Origin: Membranipora membranacea
Lineage: Eukaryota; Bryozoa; Gymnolaemata; Cheilostomatida; Membraniporidae
Reading direction: 5' to 3'
Assembly (NCBI GenBank): GCA_914767715.1
Contig: OU612065.1
Span: forward strand, 3,412,001 to 3,476,000
Length of the DNA: 64,000 nucleotides
The position numbers were made by a program, and so were the translations under genes. The notes beneath the pieces were generated by a model, which did not search any database, was not told the origin of the DNA, and was given only the letters and a program-made list of their open reading frames with translations. This document shows positions 42,101 to 54,100 of this stretch, piece after piece (the stretch's first letter is position 1; every line of letters begins with the position of its first letter).

Positions 42101-45100
42101 TATGCCTTCAGCGCCATTCATAATAGACAGTTTTCTGAGCTCTGATTTAGGCCTCAATTCAGAGTTGTCCTCTCCCCAGTTTGGTACTTTTATCCCATGC
42201 CGCATAGGAAAAACGTGCTGAAAAGAGGGTTATCTTGAAGACCGCTTATAATAGGATAACAATTATTTATGATTCAGAATCTGCAACATTGAAAACTCAT
42301 ATGGACATAGTTTGGGAAATAATTTTAGTATTTGGATAGTCAATTATAGCATTTTCTGCCTGTTTTGCGGACAATTTGGCAGAATTTTCGACGAGTTTCG
42401 TCACTAAAATTAAGATTTGTCAACATTCAAGCCTCTAATGATTTGGAAACCCTGTCTCACAGGGTTTTCAATGGTACAGACTCTGAATCAAAACTCATTT
42501 TTATCCTGACATAAGCGGTTTTCAAGATAACACTCTTTCAGCAGGTTAAAAGTACCAAACTGGAGAGAGGACAACTCCGAATCGAGGCATAAATAAGAGC
42601 TCAGAAAACTGTCTATTAAGACATTTTGTTATCAGTGATATTAACTTTAATCTTTAATTTTAATTTTTAGGGAACTGAAGCCACAATACCAGTAGATGAT
42701 AACCCTTGGGAAATAATTATAACGCTCACAAAGGTAGAAGAGGACCAACCTGCATCTGTGGAGCTCAGTATTCTCGGCTGCTTCCATCCAGGTTTGTTTA
42801 TCAAAAATAGAAATTGTGTTGTAATGTATTGCAACAATAAAAGATAAGAATTTAGATGAACATTTTTAGACACTGAACCACAAAAATTTCCTCAAATACA
42901 TTGCCTTAATATTGCAGCTGTCACAACCACCCAAGCACCTGAGGAGACTACACCTGGTACAGTGAGAACAACTTCTGAGGGAGAAATAGTTACAACAAAA
43001 CCTACTCCACTACCCACCACTACAACACCTGCTGAAGTCTGTGATACATTCATGGGAATGGACGACCCAACATTTGTTCCAGCTCGATATATTGAGGTAA
43101 TTCCATTTTTCCAGAATGAGAGACCCGATGAATATTTGCAGTTGGCTTCTTTTTATCCAAAACCAAAAGCAGATATTTTTCTGTTTTTCATTTTACCACT
43201 TTATTATTTCTTGTTTCAATAATTGCAACCTACTATACGGCATTTTTATCTTAGGTAAGCTCTGGTAACAAGGAGCTTCTCCGTCCTACCTCAGATGAGC
43301 CGTGGACTTCTGATGACAGTCTGGTACAAGTGATCAATGTTAAACTATCAGAAAATCCAGAGGACCCAACATATCTGGAACTTATCAGCCTCCCAGTGGT
43401 TGAGAATGTTCAAGAAGTTCAGATAAGACTCGTTAAAACCTTTGGCGAGGATCCAGTGGTTCAGGAGGAAGACCAGGTTGGTATTATTTATATTCATTGC
43501 TGCCCAACCTATGATGTGTGTGTTGGAGGCCACTATGGTAAAGACAAAATGAATTTGCATCGGCAACAACCATTTTTGTTAAGCCTTGATGTGAAGATTT
43601 CAAGCTTTAAAACACTTGAAGAAAGATGATAGTTTTATCCGAGCCTGCTCAACCGGTGTTGATGAAAAATTGTTTTTAATTAATACCTCCAATGAACATT
43701 TCTATTGCAGAACCCTGAACCTGCTAAAGATTATGTGATTGATGAACTAGTGTACGAAGTAGTAATATATCTGTTCAAGGAATTTTCTGCATTAGACCCC
43801 GTTAGTGCAAAGCTTGACTTAAAGGCTTGCTTTGAAACTGTTCCTGAAACAACCCCATCAGCTTCCACACCTGGAGAAACCACACAACCTGGTGAAACTA
43901 CACAGCCTGGAGGTACTACACAACCTGGAGAAACAACTCAACCTGGGGGTACCACACAACCTGGAGAGACTACACAACCAGGAGGTACTACACAACCTGG
44001 AGAAACTACACAGCCTGGAGGTACTACACAACCTGGAGAAGGAACTACCACACTTGTGACAACAGAAAAGCCCTGCATCAAAGTGGATGGTATGTCTGAC
44101 CCACAACTGATCCCAACATCCTGGCTGACAGTTTCATCTGGAGCACCAGAGGATCTCAGACCTGGATCAGTATGGACCTCTGGACCAGATGATGACACAC
44201 CGAAGATAACAATAGATCTACTTGATGTACCAGAACCGCTTGTGTTTGTTGATAGCATTGTGCTTTCGGAGCTCGACAATGTAGCTACCTATCAGATCAA
44301 GTTAGTCACAGCAGATGAAGTGCAGGATAGCCCTCAAGTCACTGCACAGGTATATTCTCATTTATTACCCCTTAATATCTGGTAGTAGCCACTATTACAA
44401 ATAATAGACAATGTTAGAAAAGAAGATAAACATTCACTATAGCACAATCACAGCAGTGAACAGGAGGCGTAAGATATGGCAAAGATATTATGATTTTCTA
44501 TATGTCTTTGTTTAGGAATGGAAAAGGATCATTCAATCCAGTACAGAAACCGTAGTCCCTTTTTATGCAAAAACACTTTTCACCAAAAATTGCTTATCGT
44601 TGAATAATCCACCATTTTACTATGTTTTTTATCTAGTCACCAAGCGAGACTTTCCCTGCTCAAGCGAATATCGGTAGAGTGGAGATAACTCTGACCCCAT
44701 CAGCCCCAGACTCTCCTGTCAGTGTGCAGCTAGAGATACAAGGATGTTTTGAGACCAGTAAGTATGACTTCCGTTGAGACAGTTAGAAGAAAAAAGAATA
44801 CACCAGAAAATTTGAATGTCAGATTCTCATGATGAAGGTGCCACATTGTCAAATAACTTTGGCATTTGGCAATGTTTCAAACTCTTATGTTTTTATCTCT
44901 GTAGTTCCAGCAACCACTCCAGCACCGCCTACAACAGAAAAAACTACCAGAGCAACATCACCTGGAGAGACTACAACAACAACACTTGTACCTCCAACCA
45001 CAACACCTGTTTGTGAAACTGTGTTGGGTATGGATGATCAAACTCTTATCCCTCCTCGTTTCATTGAGGTAAGTAAGATAACACCATTCATGACTGAAAA

Positions 45101-48100
45101 TAAATTGATATTATCTTTGTGTGGATTCAATGTGACTTCTACATTTTACCTGGGATTCCTTATCATGTTTTCTCTTTTCATCTGCTGCAATCTATCATGA
45201 GTTTCACTTGGAGACTATCATTGTTTTAGGTAACATCTGGTGACAAAGAATCACTTCGTCCTGGATCTCCTGATCCTCTGGTAACAGATGAGAGGCCGAT
45301 ACAGGAGATAGTAATAACAGTGTCAGAGACAGATGAGCCATCTTATGTAGAGAATGTGGTGTTTGAGGAGCTGACTAATGTTGATGAACTCCAGATCAGA
45401 GTTGTGAAGACACCCGGAGAACTTCCAGTACAAGTCGACACGATAGCGGTAAATTTTTATTGTTCATAAAAGAGTCTCAGCTAGAGTTATGACTTTGAGT
45501 ATTTGAATATTGAGTATGGAAATGCTTGTGTCTTTCATACATCAAATCTGCTAAGTTCAATCCAAAATTAATGTAATGAAAACATCTTCATATTTATGAA
45601 TTCTTTATCCGAAGCACATGGCAGACTTTTTTCCTTACCATGTCATCCCCTTAAAAACCAGTCTGTGGTTCAAGTTAATGACGACAAACCTTAATTACTG
45701 TAGGAGCCTGAGGCGAATGTACCATACACAGTTGATGAGGAGGCATTCAAAATTGTTGTGCGGCTGATGAGAACAGACTCTCCTGCTCCAATAGAGACAA
45801 AACTAAGCATCAAAGCATGTTTGGAACCAGTACCTCTAACCACCACCCAGCCAGAAGCAACCACACAACCTGGAGAAACTACCCAGCCTGGAGGTACCAC
45901 ACAACCTGGAGGTACCACACAACCTGGAGAAACAACCCAACCTGGAGAAACAACACAACCTGGAGAAACTACACAACCAGGAGGTACTACACAACCTGGT
46001 GAAACTACACAACCTGGAGAAACTACGCAACCTGGAGTCACCACGCCACCTGGTGCTACTACACAACCTGGAGGTACTACACAACCCGCAGGTACTACCC
46101 AACCTGGAGGTACTACACAACCTGGACAAACTACACAACCTGGAGAAACAACACAACCTGGAGGTACTACACAACCTGGAGAGACCACACAACCTGGAGG
46201 TACCACACAACCTGGAGAAACAACACAGCGTGGAGGTACTACACAACCTGGAGAAGGAACTACCACACTTGTGACAACAGAAAAACCCTGCATCAAAGTG
46301 GATGGTATGACTGACCCACAATTGATCCCAACATCCTGGCTGACAGTTTCATCTGGAGCACCAGAAGATCTCAGACCTGGATCTGTATGGACCTCTGGAC
46401 CAGATGATGACACACCGAAGATAACAATAGATCTACTTGATGTACCAGAACCGCTTGTGTTTGTTGACAGCATTGTGCTTTCGGAGCTTGACAATGTTGA
46501 TACCTATCAGATCAAGTTAGTGACAGCAGATGAAGTGCAGGATAGCCCTCAAGTCACTGCACAGGTAGATTCTCATTTATTACCCCTTAATATCAAGTAG
46601 TAGCCATGATAGCAGATAGTAGACAAATGTTAGAAAAGAACATATATATTCACCATAGCACAATCACAGCAGTGAAGAGGAGGCGTAAGATATGGCAAAG
46701 ATATTATGAGTTTCTAGATCTCCTGATTTAGGAATGGCAAAGACCATTCAATCCAGTACAGAAAGCAGAGTATGTGTACCAGCAACCTTTTTCTCGCAAC
46801 TTTTACAGTTAGTGATAAAATACAAATCAATCAATCAAACAGTATTCCATTTTAATGCAAAAGACATTTTTCTCCAAAAGTTTCTTATCCTTGAATAATC
46901 CACCATTTTACTGTTTTTATCTAGTCACCGACTGAGACTTTCCCTGCTCAAGCGAATATCGGTAGAGTGGAGATTACTCTGACACCAACAGCCCCAGACT
47001 CTCCTGTCAGTGTGCAATTAGAGATACAAGGATGTTTTGAAATCAGTAAGTATGACTTCCGTGGAGACAGTTAGAAGAGAAAAAAGTACACCAGATTTGA
47101 ATGTCATATTTTCATGATGAAGGTGCAAACCTGGGAAATAACTTTGGCATTTGGCAATGTTTCAAAAGCTTTTCTTTGAACTTCTGTAGTTCCAGCAACC
47201 ACTCCAGCACCGCTTACAACAGAGAAAACTACCAGAGCGACATCACCTGGAGAGACTACAACAACAACACTTGTACCTCCAACCACAATACCTTTTTGTG
47301 AGACTGTGTTGGGTATGGATGATCAAACTCTTATCCCTCCTCGTTTCATTGAGGTGAGCAAAATAACACTATTCATGACTGAAAATAAATTGATATTATG
47401 TTTGTGTGGATCAATTTGACTTCTGAGATCTACATTTTACCTGAGATTCCTTATCATGTTTTCACTTTTCATCTGCTGTAATCTATCATGAGTTTCACTT
47501 GGAGACTATCATTGTTTTAGGTAACATCTGGTGACAAAGAATCACTTCGTCCTGGAACTCCTGATCCTCTGGTAACAGATGAGAGGCCGATACAGGAGAT
47601 AGTAATAACAGTGTCAGAGACAGATGAGCCATCTTATGTAGAGAATGTGGTGTTTGAGGAGCTGACTAATGTTGATGAGCTCCAGATTAGAGTTGTGAAG
47701 ACACCCGGGGAACTTCCAGTACAAGTCGACACGATAACGGTAAATTTTTGTTGTTCATAAAAAGTCCCAGCTTGTGTTATGACCTTGAGTATTTGAATAT
47801 TGAGTATGGAAATGCGTGTGTATTTCATACATCAATCAAAGCTGCTAAGTTCAATTCAAAATTAATGTGATGGAAACATCTTCATATTTATGAATGCCTT
47901 GTCCGAAGCACATGGCAGACTTTTTTCCCTACCATGTCATCCCCTTTAAGGCCAGTCTGTGGCTCAATGACGACATACCTTAATTACTGTAGGAGCCTGA
48001 GGCAAATGTACCATACACAGTTGATGAGGAGGCATTCAAAGTTGTTGTGCGGCTGATGAGAACAGACTCTCCTGCTCCAATAGAGACAAAACTAAGCATC

Positions 48101-51100
48101 AAAGCATGTTTGGAACCAGTACCTCTAACCACCACCCAGCCAGAAGCAACCACACAACCTGGAGGTACCACACAACCTGGAGAAACTACCCAGCCTGGAG
48201 GCACCACACAACCTGGAGAAACTACCCAACCTAGAGAAACAACACAACCTGGAGAAACTACACAGCCTGGAGGTACTACACAACCCGGAGAAGGAACTAC
48301 TACACTTGTGACAACAGAGAAGCCATGCATTAAAGTGGATGGTATGGCTGACCCACAACTGATCCCAACATCTTGGCTGACAGTTTCATCTGGAGCACCA
48401 GAAGATCTCAGACCTGGATCTGTATGGACCTCTGGACCAGATGATGATATACCAAAGATAACAATAGATCTACTTGATGTACCAGAACCGCTTGTGTTTG
48501 TTGATAGCATTGTGCTTTCAGAGCTTGAAAATGTAGCTACCTATCAGATCAAGTTAGTGACAGCAGATGAAGTGCAGGATAGCCCTCAAGTCACTGCACA
48601 GGTATATTCTCATTTATTACCCCTTAATATCAAGTAGTAGCCACAATTACATATCGTAGACAAATGTTCGAAAAGAAGATACACATTCACCATAGCACAA
48701 TCATAGCTGTGAAGAAGAGGTGGCAAAGATATAATTAACAGTTTGCAAAATGGATTTTTTAGATTGAAATTGTTGTATATTTTGGAGTTGGCCCTCCTTG
48801 ATTTACAGCCCCCCCCCCTCCTGATATGCCAGTCTGTAATAGAGCACAGTCCATTTAGACTAGTGTCTATAAATTTACTTTGAAGTCTTGTATGCGGTCC
48901 TGACTGGCTAACCAACAACATACACATTGAAGTGCAAAGGTCATTTTCCTTCATTTCATTGCTTTACCTCTGATCCAGTGACAGTGGAGCTCAGAATATT
49001 AAAAAAATTATGATTTTTTATATGTCTTTGTTTGGAAATGGAAAAGGCCATTTAATCCAATTCAATTTCTTGCCGTTGAATAATCCACGATTTTACTTTT
49101 TTGTTTTCTAGTCACCAAGTGAGACTTTCCCTGCTAATTCAAATGTCGGTAGAGTGGAGATAACTCTGACCCCATCAGCCCCAGACTCTCCTGTCAGTGT
49201 GCAGCTAGAGATACAGGGATGTTTTGAAATAAGTAAGTGCGACTTTGATTAGAGAAACAAGAATGGACAGTCATCTGATCACTATCAACAGGTTGCATTG
49301 CATTGCAACTAGTATAACTGTCCCGAACAAAGGAGAACATATATTTGAATTTGACAGGAAGCATATGAAGGGAGTTCCTTTTTCATATTGGTATAAAGAA
49401 GGCCAAGTCAGATCATGATCACATCTTGCTATATATTCAGCATTCAGCCAAAATTCACATGCTTTTCTTTTTAAATTTCTGTAGTTCCAGCAACTACTCC
49501 AGTACCGCCTACAACAGAGAAAACTACTAGAGCAACATCACCTGGAGAGACTACAACAACAACACTTGTACCTCCAACCACAACACCTGTTTGTGAAACA
49601 GTGTTGGTTATGGATGATCAAACTCTCATCCCTCCGCGCTTCATTGAGGTAAGCAATATCACATCATTCAGAACCATTGTTGCGCAATTTATTGGTTTTG
49701 TAGCATTGCTATGCTTGCACTGATTTAATTTGGATGATAAATGATTGACTTCTGAATGCACCATTTTATCGAAGACTTAGCACATTGTCTACTGTTATGT
49801 ATCATGAGCTTTACATAAAGACTATCACTGTTTTAGGTAACATCTGGTGACAAAGAATCACTTCGTCCTGGATCTCCTGATCCTCTGGTAACAGATGAGA
49901 GGCCGATACAGGAGATAGTAATAACAGTGTCAGAGACAGATGAGCCATCTTATGTAGAGAATGTGGTGTTTGAGGAGCTGACTAATGTTGATGAGCTTCA
50001 GATCAGAGTTGTGAAGATACCTGGAGAACTTCCAGTACAAGTCAACACAATTATGGTAAATTTTCGAATTTGCTAGACAAGTTCAAACGAACAGTCACTC
50101 ATAATTTATCCAGTTGATATCTGAGCGCAGCTCAATGTTGTGTCCTATATACCAGCTACTATGGTATACCTTAGAACGAGAATTCCATCATGAAAAGCTT
50201 GATTTTTGGATTATGACTGTGCTCATTTCATTAGAAAATTAGCATGATGTAAAACCCATGTCTTATATTTATGGGCTCGTCAGGAGAAACCCCCTACCCC
50301 CACCCCCATGAAAGGTTTTATGATTGGTGGAAATTTTCCCTACTGTGTCATCTACATTTTTGAGTCATATGTGGTCCTGCAGGCCGGAGCCATGAAAGGA
50401 CTTATACTAATGACATACCTGAATTTTTCTAGGAACCTGAAGCAAATGTACCATACACTGTTGATGAGGAGGTATTCAAAGTTGTTGTGCGGCTGATGAG
50501 AACAGACTCTCCTGCTCCAATAGAGACTAAACTAAGCATCAAAGCATGTTTGGAACCAGTACCTCTAACCACCACCCAGCCAGAAGCAACCACACAACCT
50601 GGAGAAACTACCCAGCCTGGAGGTACCACACAACCTGGAGGTACCACACAACCTGGAGAAACTACCCAACCTGGAGGTACCACCCAACCTGGAGAAACTA
50701 CACAACCTGGAGGTACTACACAACCTGGAGGTATTACACAACCTGGAGGTACTACACAACCTGGAGTTACCACGCCACCTGGAGCTACTACACAACCCGG
50801 AGGTACTACACAACCTGGAGAGACTACGCAACCAGGAGGTACTACACAACTTGAAGGTACTACACAACCCGGAGGTACTACACAACCCGGAGGTACTACA
50901 CAGCCTGGGGCCACCACACCAACATTCCTTTCCACTACAGAAGCACCATGCATTATATTGGATGGTATGTCCGAGCCACAGAGTATTCTCCCGTCTTGGC
51001 TGACTGTTTCATCGGGAGATCCAGAGGATCTCAGACCTGGATCTGTATGGACATCTGAACCGAATGATGATACATTGAAGATAACAATAAATCTACTCGA

Positions 51101-54100
51101 TGTACCAGAACCGCTTGTGTTTGTTGACAGCATTGTGCTCTCTGAAATAGCCAACATCGAAACCTATCAAGTAAAGGTTTTCTCAGCTGATGTTGTTGTG
51201 GACAACCCTTCAGTAGATGTTGAGGTATGAAGCTTTTCCACTTGTTTTGGTCAAACATGTAGATTGCATTGTGGTGTTAAAAATTGAATATGATGTTCAC
51301 AAAGTTAATGATGTTGATGATGTTCAAAAAGTTTGAAGAAGCATGTACTTTATCATCCTGTTCTTAATATGCTGTGATGAGGAAATTTTGACTATGTTTA
51401 ATGATCTTGCTGTTTTACAGTCAAATCAAGAAAGCTTCCCTGTTCAAGAAAATGTGTACCGACTTGAAGTTACCCTTCAGCCTGTTGATCCGGAAACTAC
51501 AATAACTTTACAGATGTCAATAAAAGGATGCTTCGAAAGTAGTAAGTGCATTACAGTTTCTCATTTCAAATTACAATTTCTCAACAAACATTTTGTGATG
51601 CTGAATCTTTAGTATTTTGAACCACCTCCAAACAAGTGTTCAAACTCCACACATGGATCACCACGCCATCACATATATGGTTGTGATTCAGTCGCGTGTC
51701 TGTTTGATATATTAAAGCTTTAGATTTATCTGAAATGGTTATCATTCCAGTTCCAACAACTACACCATCACTGCCTACAACAGAGAAAACTACCAGAGCG
51801 ACATCACCTGGAGAGACTATAACAACAACACTTGTACCTCCAACCACAACACCTGTTTGTGAAACTGTGTTGGGTATGGATGATCAAACTCTTATCCCTC
51901 CTCGCTTCATTGAGGTAAGCTTGACATAATTGAGCAGACAGGGCGAGTCCTCATTATCATTATCATCATCGTTATTCACTAGTCAGGACTTCAGTGGTCA
52001 GTTAGTTGCCGTGTATATATCTGTAACAGCTTCTACGGTTATTTGAGACTCTTCTAAGTCCCACTTGCTATCATTAACATTCATGGTTTGATATACTGAA
52101 GAATCCTAAGCAGGCTTGAAAATGTTTGTAATGCAATGTTGATTCCAGGTTTCATCTGGTGACAAGGAGGCTTTGCGTCCAGGATCACCTGTTCCATGGG
52201 AGGCAGATAGCAGCCCGATACAGGAGATAGTAATAACAGTGTCAGAGACAGTTGAGCCATCTTATGTAGAGAATGTGGTGTTTGAGGAGCTGACTAATGT
52301 TGATGAGCTGCAGATCAGTGTAGTTAAATCACCAGGAGAGGCACCAGAACGTGTAGACACTGTGTTGGTGAGTATATGTGTACAGTGATTGCCCTGGGCT
52401 GCATATATCTGTCAAGTCTTGATATCATAATTTTCAGTTCATGTTAGAACTGATGTCTTTCATTAATACTAAGGTTTTTCAATCATTGGTCATAACATCA
52501 ACTGCTGCCAGAATTTGCACGGATTTCATTCAGAATTGTGCAACTGGATCGATTCAAAATTAAACATTTATGTTTGGCTTATTATCATGACCATCCATAC
52601 CAGCTGAAATTTTAGATGGACAAAGCATTGGAGATTTAGGATTGAGTTGCATGGACTTATAAAAACTTAAGAACGTCTGCAGAAGTGATGGCCAATATGA
52701 TATAAATATGTTCTGTTTGCAGGCCCCAGAGCCGAACCAGCCTTATCCTATTGGAGAGGAGGCATACCTGGTAGTCATACGTCTTGCTGTTATTGAATCA
52801 CCAACACCTATTCAAGCTCAAGTTAGTTTGAAAGCATGTCTTGAGCCTGTACCTGGAACCACTGGTGGCCCAGAGGTGACTACTCGGCGACCAACAACCA
52901 TGTCTACCACAACAGCACCACCGGGAGGTACCACACAGCCTGGTGGTACTACACAACCTGAAGGTCCTACACCACCTGGAGAAACTACACAGCTTGGAGG
53001 TACTACACAACCAGGAGGTACTACACAACTTGGAGAAACCACCCCAGCTGGCGGTACTACACAACCTGGTACCACACAACCTGGAGAAACTACCCAACCT
53101 GGAGTTACTACACAACCTGGAGAAACTACACAACCTGGGGGTACCACACAACCTGGGGGTACCACACAACCTGGAGGTACTACACAACCTGGCGGTACTA
53201 CACAACCTGGAGAAGGAACTACCACACTTGTGACAACAGAAAAGCCCTGCATCAAAGTGGATGGTATGTCTGACCCACAACTGATCCCAACATCCTGGCT
53301 GGAAGTTTCATCTGGAGCACCAGAAGATCTCAGACCTGGATCTGTATGGACCTCTGGACCAGATGATGACACACCAAAGATAATAATAGACCTACTGGAA
53401 GTCCCAGAACCGCTTGTGTTCGTTGACAGCATTGTGCTTTCAGAGCTTGACAATGTAGATACCTATCAGGTCAAGCTAGTAGCAGCAGATGCAGTGCAGG
53501 ATAGCCCTCAAGTCACTGCACAGGTATATTCTCATTTGTAACCTCCTAATATCAATTATAAGACAAGATTATCACAGGTGAAACTGCAATGAGGCAGTGG
53601 ACAATATTTTCGATTCCTTCCTAATTGGGTATGGCATATCAAAGACCAGGCCAGAAGCAGTATTTTCTTTTCAAACAAAAACCATTGTTAATCAACGATT
53701 ATTACTGCTTCATAACACACTATATTACTGTCCTATTATCTAGTCACCGAGTGAGACTTTCCCTGCTCAAGCAAACGTTGGTAGAATAGAGATCACTCTG
53801 CAGCCAGCAGACCCAGACTCACCTGTCAGTGTGCAGCTAGAAATACAAGGATGTTTTGAGACTAGTAAGTATGACTTCAATACAAAAAGCACCATCCTAA
53901 CAAATAGAGTTTAGCTGTTACATACAAACGTGCAGCATTATTACATCTAATTAAAAAAATATGCCGTTGAAGATCTCATGAGGTTTCCATGTCAATTTCC
54001 CATTAGGCACAGCCTTCATCCATGTTTCACAATTTTTTCTTTGAACTTCTGTAGTACCAGTAACCACTACAGCACCGCCTACAACAGAGAAAACTACCAG

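Noticed and set aside
43711-44349. Collagen-like reading of the TTQPGG repeats
   Set aside because: Glycine is not at every third position, so a collagen triple helix is excluded; the sequence fits a mucin-like linker.
45999-46274. Plus-strand second-frame peptides rich in HNLEVLHN
   Set aside because: Shift-frame reading of the same minisatellite; the in-frame reading joins conserved domains on both sides.
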